Assembly (NCBI GenBank): GCA_022510815.1
Contig: JAFLST010000005.1
Location: forward strand, 1 to 64,000
DNA: 64,000 nt
Origin: Christensenellaceae bacterium
GTDB taxonomy: Bacteria; Bacillota; Clostridia; Christensenellales; Aristaeellaceae
Direction of reading: 5' to 3'
The position numbers were made by a program, and so were the translations under genes. Positions 49,727-58,239 of this stretch are shown piece by piece. Position 1 is the stretch's first letter. The number at the start of each line of letters is the position of its first letter. The notes beneath the pieces were generated by a model. The model worked only from the letters and a program-made list of their open reading frames with translations, was not told where the DNA came from and did no database searches.

Positions 49727-51547
49727 ATGAAGATCAGAATCCTGCTGGCCATCCTGCTGGCGGCGATGCTTCCCTGCGTCGCGCTGGCTGAAGACGACCC
49801 CGAGGCCGTGCCCCTCGACGAGCTGACATGGGTCGAGGACGGCGACGCGCCCGACGAAGCGCCCGCTTCGGCTGACGACGGGCTGCTCGTGGAGGAGCAG
49901 TCCTTCCGCACGCTCTCCCAGGGCATGGAGGGCGAGGACGTGCGGCTGATGCAGATCCGCCTGACCGAGCTGGAATACTACAGCGGCGACATCTCCGGCA
50001 GCTTCGGCGCCAACACCCGCGCGGCGGTCGAGGCCTTTCAGGCGGATTTCGGCGTCGAGATCACCGGCGTGGCGGACGCGTCCCTCCAGTCGACCATGTT
50101 CGCCACGGTCTACCGGCCCCTGCGCTTCGGCTCGCAGGGCGAGCTGGTCAAGAAGCTCCAGACGGCGCTGATGCAGCTGGGCTACTACACCGGCAAAATC
50201 TCCGGCAACTACCTCGAGTCGACCCGGGAGGCGGTGGAGCAGTTCCAGTCCCGCAACGCGCTGGGCGTGACCGGCGAGGCCAACGCGGCCACCCAGTCCG
50301 CGCTCTTCAGCGGCAAGCCCCGCGGCAAGAACGACGCCGCCCTGCCCACCATCACCCCGCCGCCGGTGTCGGACACCTTTGTGGTCAGCGACGCCGAGGA
50401 GGTCATGCTCGACGACGAGCCCGCGGTGCCCTTCGTCAAGCAGCTCAAGTATGAGGACAGCGACAAGAGCGACGGCTCGCCGATCCTCGCCCTTCAGGAG
50501 CGGCTGACGGCGCTGGGGTACTACTCCGGGCCCATCTCCGGCAACTTCCTCGGCAACACCCGCAACGCCGTCAAGGCCTTCCAGAAGCAGAACGGCCTGA
50601 CCGTGGACGGCATCGTGGGCGAGGCGACGTGGAACGCGCTGTTCAACGACCCGGCCGTCGTCCTGCCCGACGACACCCCCAAGCCCACCGCCACCCCCGA
50701 GCCGCCGGCCTTCCACATTCTGGTGGACGTGAACAATCAGGTCACCACCGTCTACGGTCGGGACGAAGTCGGCGACTACACCATCGTCGTGCGGCAGATG
50801 CTCTGCTCCACCGGCACAAAATCGAATCCCAGCGACCCCGGCGACTGGACGCTCAACGGCAAGACCGCCCGCTGGTGCTACTTCCCCAAGTGGGGCGGCT
50901 ATGCCCAGTACTGGACGCGCATCAACAGATCCATCGCCTTCCACAGCGTGATCTACAACACCGTCAACACCATGGACCTGTCCGTCTCCAGCTACAACAA
51001 CCTCGGCAAGCGCGCCTCCCACGGCTGCATCCGCCTGACCGTCGCCGACGCGAAGTGGATCTATGACAACTGCGGCGCGGGCACCGTCGTCACCATCGAC
51101 GAGCACCTCCCCGCCGACCCGGAGCTGCGCGCCTCCCTCAAGCTGCCCGGCCTCAACCGCAGCAACATGCTGCCCTACGCCACCGAGCAGCCCACCGCCG
51201 AACCGCGCTATGTCAGCGGCGCCCAGCCGCCCCTGCCCCTGCAGAAGCTCAAGAAGAACGACTCCTCCGAGGCCGTGTTCTGGCTGCAAAGCAAGCTCAG
51301 GGAGCTGGGCTACTACGGCGGCAAGGTCACCGGCACCTATCTGGACGGCACGGTGAACGCCGTCAAGGCCTTCCAGAAGGATCACGGCCTGACCGCCAAC
51401 GGCACCGCGGATGTGGGCACCCTCGAGGCGCTGTACGCGCAGGAGTTGGCGACCCCCACGCCCCCGCCCACCGACACCCCGACCCCCGAGCTGATCGCCG
51501 CGCCGGAAACGCCCGTCCCGTCCGAGGCAGCCGACAACGCTGAATAA
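49727..51547 (+). CDS. Peptidoglycan-binding L,D-transpeptidase
   Basis: A 606-residue exported enzyme. The signal peptide is IRILLAILLAAMLPCVALA. Three PG_binding_1 domains follow, each with a (L)..YY.G.ISG.....TR.AV..FQ core near residues 70, 135 and 265. A YkuD catalytic domain (about 325-460) has RASHGCIRLTVADAKWIYD with the nucleophile Cys in SHGCIRL, and a fourth PG_binding_1 domain (about 505-565) is after it. Pro/Thr-rich linkers (PKPTATPEPP, TPTPPPTDTPTPE) join the parts. It makes or edits 3-3 cross-links or attaches proteins. Four binding domains on both sides of one catalytic domain is an unusual number. Confidence 0.93.
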   Translation: MKIRILLAILLAAMLPCVALAEDDPEAVPLDELTWVEDGDAPDEAPASADDGLLVEEQSFRTLSQGMEGEDVRLMQIRLTELEYYSGDISGSFGANTRAAVEAFQADFGVEITGVADASLQSTMFATVYRPLRFGSQGELVKKLQTALMQLGYYTGKISGNYLESTREAVEQFQSRNALGVTGEANAATQSALFSGKPRGKNDAALPTITPPPVSDTFVVSDAEEVMLDDEPAVPFVKQLKYEDSDKSDGSPILALQERLTALGYYSGPISGNFLGNTRNAVKAFQKQNGLTVDGIVGEATWNALFNDPAVVLPDDTPKPTATPEPPAFHILVDVNNQVTTVYGRDEVGDYTIVVRQMLCSTGTKSNPSDPGDWTLNGKTARWCYFPKWGGYAQYWTRINRSIAFHSVIYNTVNTMDLSVSSYNNLGKRASHGCIRLTVADAKWIYDNCGAGTVVTIDEHLPADPELRASLKLPGLNRSNMLPYATEQPTAEPRYVSGAQPPLPLQKLKKNDSSEAVFWLQSKLRELGYYGGKVTGTYLDGTVNAVKAFQKDHGLTANGTADVGTLEALYAQELATPTPPPTDTPTPELIAAPETPVPSEAADNAE

Positions 51548-51562
51548 ACGCTTTCCTTCCCG

Positions 51563-51592
51563 CCGCCCGGCAGCCAGCCGGGCGGTTTTTTT
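51563..51592 (+). terminator. Terminator of the L,D-transpeptidase gene
   Basis: CCGCCCGGC pairs with GCCGGGCGG around AGCCA, followed by seven T. Confidence 0.95.
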
Positions 51593-51666
51593 CAACAGCT
51601 ACAGCCGCTGCGATGGCGGACTGAAAAAAAACAGCGTTTCCTGTATCTTCCTGCGCTGTCTGCCGC

Positions 51667-51695
51667 TTGACAGCCCCGGGGCGGCAGGTTATAAT
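51667..51695 (+). promoter_or_regulatory. Consensus promoter of the c-di-GMP enzyme gene
   Basis: Perfect TTGACA (51667-51672), 17-nt spacer, perfect TATAAT (51690-51695), 110 nt before the start codon. Confidence 0.85.
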
Positions 51696-51805
51696 CACAC
51701 CGTTGGAGTCTGCCGACATGGCGATTTTTGTCCCTTTGTGTCGGCTGCAGGCTTTCATCCTATTGATTATCAGCAAGACTTCCTTTGACCAAAGGAGACG
51801 AGTGA

Positions 51806-54409
51806 ATGCCGAACCCGATCAACGAGCAGGCCCTGCTGGACTATATCAGGGCCCTGACATATACGCCTCAGGAGGCCGTCCTGCATGTGGACGAGCTGCC
51901 CGAGGCGCTGCGCCCGCTGGGGACGGAGCTGACGAAGCTCGGCGACGCGCTGCGCAAGAGCAATGACCTTGCCGTGGGGCTGGCGACCGGCGCCGTGACC
52001 CCCGACGCGATCACCGGGGACGACGCGATCTCCGCCGGACTGAACGAGCTGCGCCGCCAGCATCACCAGCTGGCAGAGCTGATGAAGCAGGTCGCGGCAG
52101 GCGATTATGCCCGCAAGTCCGAGTTCTCGGGCGAGTTTTCCAGCGCCTTCAACGAGATGGTCGACCGGCTCCGGGCCCAGAAGGAGGAGCTGGAGCTGAG
52201 CGCCTACACCGACTCCCTCACCGGCGCGGGCAACCAGCGCGCGGCCAGCCGGGTGATGGACGAATTGTGGCAGGAAAAGCGCAGCTTCACCGTCGCGATG
52301 GTCGATCTGGACGACCTGAAAACCTGCAACGCCGCCTACGGTCACGCCGAGGGCAACCGCTTCCTGCAGGCGGTATACCGCATCCTGCGCGACAGCATCC
52401 CCGGCGACGAGCACATCTTCCGCATCAGCGGCGACATGTTCCTTGTGATCTCCGAGACCATGACCATCGCGGCCATGGAGCAGATTCTCGAGGACGCCCG
52501 GACGCGCCTGCGTGAAGCGCCCAACAAGGGCCTCGCCTACCGGCGCAGCTTCAGCTACGGCTGCGCGATTGCCGACGCGACCTCCGCCTCCTCCTACAAC
52601 CATTTCCTCGCCGACGCCGACGAGCAGATGTACCACTATCGCTACGTCCGCCGCGACCCGGCAAACGGCCAGCCGGAAAACATGGAGGACGAGGACCTGA
52701 ACCGCAACGGCCTCAAGAGCCGCGCCTTTGACGCCTTCGCCGCCACCGACCCGCAGCGCTACCTCTACATGTGCAACGTGCGCACCAACATCTCCCGCTG
52801 GTCGCTCAACGCGGTCAAGGACTTCGACCTGCCGGGCGAATACATGGCCGACGCGGGCAACATCTGGGCCGACCGCATCCACCCCGATGACCGCGACGCC
52901 TATCTCAAGGACATCCACGCCGTCTTCTCCGGCCACAAGCAGACCCACAGCATCACCTACCGCGTCCGCACCAAGAACGGCCGCTACGTCGTGTGCACCT
53001 GCAAGGGCTACATGCTCAAGGACGAGAACGGCCAGCCGGACTACTTTGCCGGCTCCATCACCAACCACGGCATGATCGACAACGTCGACCCTGTCACCAG
53101 CCTGTACAACGTCTACCGCCTCATCGAAAAGCTCCGCGCCTTCAAGTCCGAGCGCAAGCCCGCCAGCCTGCTGGTCATGAGCATCAACCAGTTCCGCCGC
53201 ATCAACAACAGCTACGGCTTCGAGTTCGGCAACAAGGTGCTCCAGCGCCTCGCCCTGTCCATTCAGGAGCGGGTCGGGGATCAGGGCAGCGTCTTCCGGC
53301 TCAACAGCGTCAAGTTCTGCGTCCTGATCGAGCGGCAGGCGGACTTTGAGGAGCTGGACGCCATCTACCGCGACGTGAGCGACTTGGCCCGCAACCACCT
53401 CAAGGTGGACGACCGGACCATCCGCCTCACCCTCGCCGGCGGCTCCGCGAGCTTCAGGCGCGTGGACACCGAGCCCAACGCCGTGCTGGCCGAGCTGGAA
53501 TACGCCCTCAGCGTCTCCAAGAAGGAGGGTCAGGGCGCGCTGAACCACTACGACGACGCCCGCCACTCCAAGGCCCGCCGCCAGCTCGAGCTGATCGACA
53601 CCCTCATCCGCAGCGTGCTGCTGGGCGACTTCCACGGCTTCTTCCTCGAATATCAGCCGCAGGTGCGCTTCGACGGCCGGGTCGTCGGCGCGGAGGCCCT
53701 CGTGCGCTGGAAGGATGACACTTGGGGCCGCATCCCGCCCAACGACTTCATCCCGATCCTCGAAAACGACTCCTGCTTCTACGAGCTGGGCCTGTGGATT
53801 CTCCAGACCGCGCTGCGCGAGGTGCTCCCCATTGTCGACGCGCACCCCGACTTCATGATCAGCGTCAACGTCTCCTACCGCCAGCTCGAGCTGCCGATCT
53901 TCAGCGATGACGTGCTCGCCATCGTCAACCGGATGGGCTTCCCCACCAGGAACCTGACCATCGAGCTCACCGAGCACTGCCGCTCCATCCAGCAGGACGT
54001 GCTCACCGAGAACCTCAACAGCCTGCGCGCGGCGGGCATCCGCATCTCCGCGGACGACTTCGGCACCGGCTATTCCTCGCTGGCCCTCCTGCGCGACCTG
54101 CCCTTTGACTGCATCAAGATCGACCGCACCTTCATCTCCGACATCGTCGAGAACAGCCCCGACCAGATCATCGTCAAGTCCACCATCCAGTGCGCCAAGG
54201 ACTTCGGCATCCATGTCTGCGTCGAGGGCGTGGAGGACGTGCCCTCCCTGATGACCGTCGACGCCTTCCAGCCCGACATGTATCAGGGCTACCTCTACTC
54301 CAAGCCCATCTCCCTCGAGGCGCTCCTCGCCATGTTCCAGGACACGGAGGAGCCGAAGATCGCCATCCAGTTCCCCGAGCTGCCCCTCATCGCGGCCGCC
54401 AAGGAATAA
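51806..54409 (+). CDS. GGDEF-PAS-GGDEF-EAL cyclic-di-GMP phosphodiesterase
   Basis: An 867-residue soluble signalling protein. An N-terminal helical part (1-125) carries a HAMP-like GEFSSAFNEMVDRLRAQKEELELSA coil. GGDEF-1 has SGDMF at the signature site; a PAS domain (about 330-430, ADRIHPDDRDAYLKDI) follows; GGDEF-2 has NSVKF at the signature. Both cyclase sites are therefore degenerate. The EAL domain keeps its catalytic set: EALVRW, SVNVSY, ELTEH, DDFGTGYSSL, IKIDRTF, EGVED and YQGYLYSKP. The expected activity is c-di-GMP hydrolysis with the GGDEF and PAS parts as sensors. AAGGAG-type site before the ATG; strong promoter and terminator make it monocistronic. Confidence 0.92.
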   Translation: MPNPINEQALLDYIRALTYTPQEAVLHVDELPEALRPLGTELTKLGDALRKSNDLAVGLATGAVTPDAITGDDAISAGLNELRRQHHQLAELMKQVAAGDYARKSEFSGEFSSAFNEMVDRLRAQKEELELSAYTDSLTGAGNQRAASRVMDELWQEKRSFTVAMVDLDDLKTCNAAYGHAEGNRFLQAVYRILRDSIPGDEHIFRISGDMFLVISETMTIAAMEQILEDARTRLREAPNKGLAYRRSFSYGCAIADATSASSYNHFLADADEQMYHYRYVRRDPANGQPENMEDEDLNRNGLKSRAFDAFAATDPQRYLYMCNVRTNISRWSLNAVKDFDLPGEYMADAGNIWADRIHPDDRDAYLKDIHAVFSGHKQTHSITYRVRTKNGRYVVCTCKGYMLKDENGQPDYFAGSITNHGMIDNVDPVTSLYNVYRLIEKLRAFKSERKPASLLVMSINQFRRINNSYGFEFGNKVLQRLALSIQERVGDQGSVFRLNSVKFCVLIERQADFEELDAIYRDVSDLARNHLKVDDRTIRLTLAGGSASFRRVDTEPNAVLAELEYALSVSKKEGQGALNHYDDARHSKARRQLELIDTLIRSVLLGDFHGFFLEYQPQVRFDGRVVGAEALVRWKDDTWGRIPPNDFIPILENDSCFYELGLWILQTALREVLPIVDAHPDFMISVNVSYRQLELPIFSDDVLAIVNRMGFPTRNLTIELTEHCRSIQQDVLTENLNSLRAAGIRISADDFGTGYSSLALLRDLPFDCIKIDRTFISDIVENSPDQIIVKSTIQCAKDFGIHVCVEGVEDVPSLMTVDAFQPDMYQGYLYSKPISLEALLAMFQDTEEPKIAIQFPELPLIAAAKE

Positions 54410-54415
54410 CTTCTT

Positions 54416-54448
54416 CCCTCCGCTTCTTCACGGAGCGGAGGGCTTTTT
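54416..54448 (+). terminator. Terminator of the c-di-GMP enzyme gene
   Basis: CCCTCCGCT pairs with AGCGGAGGG, followed by CTTTTTC. Confidence 0.9.
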
Positions 54449-54453
54449 CTGTC

Positions 54454-54482
54454 TTGATTGCCGGAACGCTCCGCGGTATAAT
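54454..54482 (+). promoter_or_regulatory. Promoter of the GH2 gene
   Basis: TTGATT (54454-54459), 17-nt spacer, TATAAT (54477-54482), 26 nt before the start codon. Confidence 0.75.
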
Positions 54483-54507
54483 GGGCGCACAGGATGGAGG
54501 AATGCGC

Positions 54508-57500
54508 ATGGAACGCCTGCTCAACGATGGATGGAGCTTTGTGAAGCTGCCCTGCGACGCGCCGCTGGACGAGGCCGCCCGCTGGGAGCCCGTCGACCTG
54601 CCCCACGATTTTCTGATCGGGCAGGCGGAGGATCTCTACGAGAGCTGCGACGGCTGGTATCGCCGGGTGCTGACCGTGCCGGAGGCGGCCCGGGAACAGG
54701 TGTGGCTGCTGCGCTTTGACGGCGTATACATGGACTGCGACGTGCTGCTCAACGGCGAGACCGTGGTCACCCACCGCTGCGGCTACACGGCCTTTGACGC
54801 TGACCTGACCGGCCGCCTGCGCCCCGGCGACAACACGCTGACGGTGCGCATCCGCCACCGCAGCCCGAACAGCCGCTGGTACTCCGGCGCGGGCATCTAT
54901 CGGGACGTGACGCTGCACGTCCTGCCTCCGCGCCACATCCCGCTGGACGGCGTTTATGTGACCGCCGAGGGGCAGGGCGATCTCTGGCGGATGAGCGTCC
55001 GGACGGAGCTGGTTGGCCCGGAAAAGGGCGAATCCCTGACCCACCGGCTGCTGGACGGACAGGGGGCGTGCGTCGCCGAGGCTGTCCTCCCCGCGGCAGG
55101 CAGCGCCGCGACGGCTTTGCTCACCGTGGCGAGCCCCCGGCTCTGGAGCTGCGGCGAACCGAACCGCTACACGCTGGAGACCACCCTCGGCGATCAGCGC
55201 ATCCGGCAAACTGTGGGCTTCCGGCGCATCGAGCTGACCCCGGACAGGGGCCTGCTGCTGAACGGACAGCCCCTCAAGCTCCACGGCGTGTGCCTGCATC
55301 ACGACCTCGGCGCGCTGGGAGCGGCTTTCCACCTGAAGGCGGCCCGGCGGCAGCTCACCACCATGAAGGCCATGGGGGTCAACGCCCTGCGCACCGCCCA
55401 CAACCCGCCGGCCCGGCAGGTGCTCGATCTCTGCGACGAGTTAGGCATCCTCGTGGTCGACGAGGCCTTCGACATGTGGGAGCGCCCGAAGAACCCCTTC
55501 GACTACGCCCGGTTCTTCCCCGAGCACGCGGCGGAGGACGTGGCGAGCTGGGTGCGCCGGGACAGGAATCACCCCTGCCTCGCGATGTGGTCCATCGGCA
55601 ACGAGATCGTCGACACCCACCTGAGCGAGCGCGGCGAGGAGCTCACCCGCTGGCTGGCCGAGGAGACCCGCAGGCACGACCCGGGCCGCAACGGCCACGT
55701 CACCATCGGCTCCAACTACATGCCGTGGGAGGGCGCGCAGCGCTGCGCGGAGCTGATCGAGGCCGTGGGCTACAACTACGGCGAGAAATACTATGACAAG
55801 CACCACAGCGAGCACCCGGACTGGGTCATCTACGGCAGCGAGACCGCGTCGATCCTCTCCAGCCGCGGCGTGTACCGCTTCCCGAGCCGGGCGGGCATCC
55901 TCTCCGACGAGGACCTGCAGTGCTCCTCGCTGGGCAACAGCCTGACCAGCTGGGGCACCAAGGACCTGCGCCGCATGATCGCGGACGATTTGCGCACGCC
56001 GTGGTCGCTGGGGCAGTTCCTCTGGTCGGGCATCGACTACATCGGCGAGCCCACGCCCTATCACACCCGGAGCTGCTATTTCGGCATGGCGGACACGGCC
56101 TGCTTCCCCAAGGACTTCTTCTACCTGTTCAAGGCCCTGTGGACGGAGGAGCCGGTGGCGCACATCGGCGTGCACTGGGACTGGAACCCGGGGCAGCTCA
56201 TCGACGTGCCCGTGATGACCAATGGCGCGGAGGCGGAGCTGCTGCTGAACGGGCGCTCCCTCGGGCGCAAAGCGGTCGACCGCCTCGACCCGGAGCGCTG
56301 CTGGCCCCAGTGGCAGGCGGCCTTTGAGCCGGGCGAGCTGACCCTCCGGGCCTACGACGCGCGGGGGAACCTGATCGCCGTCGACACCCGCCGCACCCCC
56401 GGGGACAGCGCGGCCATCGTCCTGACCGCCGAGGACAGCGCGCTCTATTCCGGCGGCGACGACATGACCTTCGTGACCATCGGCATGGCGGACGCGAAGG
56501 GCCTGCCCGTGGACAACGCCGTCGACCGGGTTCAGGTGCGGGTGAGCGGCGCGGGGCGGCTGCTGGGCCTCGACAACGGCGACAGCACAGACCGCGAGGG
56601 CTATCAGACCACCACCCGGCGGCTGTTCAGCGGCAAGCTGCTGGCCATCATCGGCGCGGCGGAGGAGCCCGGCACGGCCCGCATCGTCGTCTCCTCGCCG
56701 GGCAAGGCGGACGCCGCGCTGGACATCCCCGTGCTGCCCGCGGCGAAGACCCCCGGCCTCAGCGCGGCCTTCCGCTGCCCCGAGGCGCCCATGCCCGCCG
56801 AGCGCCCCGTGCGCAAGCTGGAGCTGATCCCCGAGGGCAGCACGCGCCTCACCCCCGACCGGCGGGAGGTCACCTTCGCCCTGCGCCGCTGGCCCGCGGA
56901 CGCCGACCCGCAGCCGGTGCGCTATCGGGTCACCACCGAGGCGGGCATCGACACGGCCTGCGCGGAGATCGTCAGCGAGGGGCCCGACCGGGTGACGGTG
57001 CGGGCGCTGGGCGACGGCACGGTGTATCTCCGGGCCACCTGCGACAACGGGTATGACCACCCGCGGGTCATCTCCCAGCAGGAGGTGTTCATCAGCGGCC
57101 TCGGCGCGCCGAACCTCGACCCCTACGGCTTTGTGGCGGGCGGGCTGCATGACCTGTCCGGCGGCGAGTTAGGCGCGGGCAACGAGCAGGGCGTGTCCTT
57201 CGCCCGGGACGGCTGGAGCATGGCGGGATTCTCCCGCGTCGACTTCGGCCCGGTGGGCTCCGACGAGGTGACCCTGCCCATCTTCGCGCTGGACGACAAG
57301 GAATATGTGATGCAGCTCTGGCTGGGCGACCCCCGGCAGGGCGGCGAGCGCCTGGCGGACCTGCGCTATCAGAAGCCCAGCCGCTGGAACGTCTACCAGC
57401 CGGAGACCTACCGCCTGCCCCGCCGCCTGACGGGACTGCAGACGCTCTGCTTCGCCATGGAGGCCAAGGTGCACCTGAAGGGCTTCTCCTTCACGAGGCA

Positions 57501-57873
57501 GAGCCGCGCGTGGCTGCCCCAGCGGGCCCTCGGGGCGGACGCGGTCTACGGCGACAGCTTCCGCCGCGCGGAGGAAGGGATTCTCGGCATCGGCAACAAC
57601 GTGACGCTGATCTTCGGCGGCATGGACTTCGGCGAGGCAAACCGCGCGCGGCTGGTGATCGACGGCGCGACCGGGCTCCACGAGCAGCCCGTCACCATCC
57701 GCTGCCGCGACGCCGAGGGACAGGAGCTGACCGCCCTTGCTCCCTTCCGGGGCGGTGAGCGGTCGGAGCAGGCCTTCGAGGTGGACGTGCTGCCGGGGAT
57801 GTGCGAGGTGAGCTTCGTCTTCCTGCCGGGCAGCAGCTTCGACTTCTTCGGCTTCCGGTTCGAGCGGCTTTGA
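54508..57873 (+). CDS. Glycoside hydrolase family 2 protein (beta-galactosidase-like)
   Basis: A 1121-residue retaining glycosidase. The N-terminal jelly-roll (MERLLNDGWSFVKLP..., LPHDFLIGQ, GWYRRVLTVPE), an Ig-like domain and the TIM barrel are in the usual order. The acid/base is Glu366 in MWSIGNEIVDTH and the nucleophile Glu445 in YGSETAS. After the barrel come a DUF4982-type domain (WNPGQLIDVPVMTNGAEAEL, LLNGRSLGRK), another Ig-like domain, and two C-terminal beta-sandwich units that may bind carbohydrate. No signal peptide. The true substrate (beta-galactoside, glucuronide or mannoside) is not decided by sequence. ATG 54508 is 7 nt after GGAGG. Confidence 0.92.
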   Translation: MERLLNDGWSFVKLPCDAPLDEAARWEPVDLPHDFLIGQAEDLYESCDGWYRRVLTVPEAAREQVWLLRFDGVYMDCDVLLNGETVVTHRCGYTAFDADLTGRLRPGDNTLTVRIRHRSPNSRWYSGAGIYRDVTLHVLPPRHIPLDGVYVTAEGQGDLWRMSVRTELVGPEKGESLTHRLLDGQGACVAEAVLPAAGSAATALLTVASPRLWSCGEPNRYTLETTLGDQRIRQTVGFRRIELTPDRGLLLNGQPLKLHGVCLHHDLGALGAAFHLKAARRQLTTMKAMGVNALRTAHNPPARQVLDLCDELGILVVDEAFDMWERPKNPFDYARFFPEHAAEDVASWVRRDRNHPCLAMWSIGNEIVDTHLSERGEELTRWLAEETRRHDPGRNGHVTIGSNYMPWEGAQRCAELIEAVGYNYGEKYYDKHHSEHPDWVIYGSETASILSSRGVYRFPSRAGILSDEDLQCSSLGNSLTSWGTKDLRRMIADDLRTPWSLGQFLWSGIDYIGEPTPYHTRSCYFGMADTACFPKDFFYLFKALWTEEPVAHIGVHWDWNPGQLIDVPVMTNGAEAELLLNGRSLGRKAVDRLDPERCWPQWQAAFEPGELTLRAYDARGNLIAVDTRRTPGDSAAIVLTAEDSALYSGGDDMTFVTIGMADAKGLPVDNAVDRVQVRVSGAGRLLGLDNGDSTDREGYQTTTRRLFSGKLLAIIGAAEEPGTARIVVSSPGKADAALDIPVLPAAKTPGLSAAFRCPEAPMPAERPVRKLELIPEGSTRLTPDRREVTFALRRWPADADPQPVRYRVTTEAGIDTACAEIVSEGPDRVTVRALGDGTVYLRATCDNGYDHPRVISQQEVFISGLGAPNLDPYGFVAGGLHDLSGGELGAGNEQGVSFARDGWSMAGFSRVDFGPVGSDEVTLPIFALDDKEYVMQLWLGDPRQGGERLADLRYQKPSRWNVYQPETYRLPRRLTGLQTLCFAMEAKVHLKGFSFTRQSRAWLPQRALGADAVYGDSFRRAEEGILGIGNNVTLIFGGMDFGEANRARLVIDGATGLHEQPVTIRCRDAEGQELTALAPFRGGERSEQAFEVDVLPGMCEVSFVFLPGSSFDFFGFRFERL

Positions 57874-57895
57874 GGCGCGGCTTGGGGGAAACGAC

Positions 57896-58043
57896 GCGGG
57901 AGGCGGCCTATCGAGGGAGGCTATAAGCCGCCTAAGCCCGAGGATGGTGAAACCGCCGCAGGGCTGTAGCCATCACTGCCAGAATGGCTGGGATGGCCGA
58001 GTGAGAAAAGCCCTCCCGCACCCTCCCGAAAAGCGCTTCCGAG
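57896..58043 (+). repeat. Family A intergenic hairpin repeat, copy 5 (expanded interior)
   Basis: GCGGGAGG (57896-57903) and CCTCCCGC (58013-58020) form the outer stem; the tail ACCCTCCCGAAAAGCGCTTCCGA follows, shared almost exactly with 30619-30643. The interior is about 110 nt, much larger than in other copies. It is 3' of and co-oriented with the GH2 gene. The remainder of the gap to 58187 holds no gene. Confidence 0.7.
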
Positions 58044-58187
58044 AGAGTATACGAATAGAACAGGATGGGCTCCGGATGCCGCGTTTTTTGGGGCGTGGCT
58101 GATCTGCGTGATGCCATATTGACGCTTGGACGAACCCCCGGTTCGTCGGGCATACCGCTTGTACGATATCAGCCGGTCTGTCGAGCA

Positions 58188-58229
58188 GCAAAAAGGGACA
58201 TAACGAACGCGCGCCATGTCCCTTGTTTT
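58188..58229 (-). terminator. Terminator of the GH67 gene
   Basis: AGGGACAT (58194-58201) pairs with ATGTCCCT (58216-58223). On the minus strand a T run follows, 17 nt after the GH67 stop. Confidence 0.85.
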
Positions 58230-58239
58230 GCTGTGGGGG

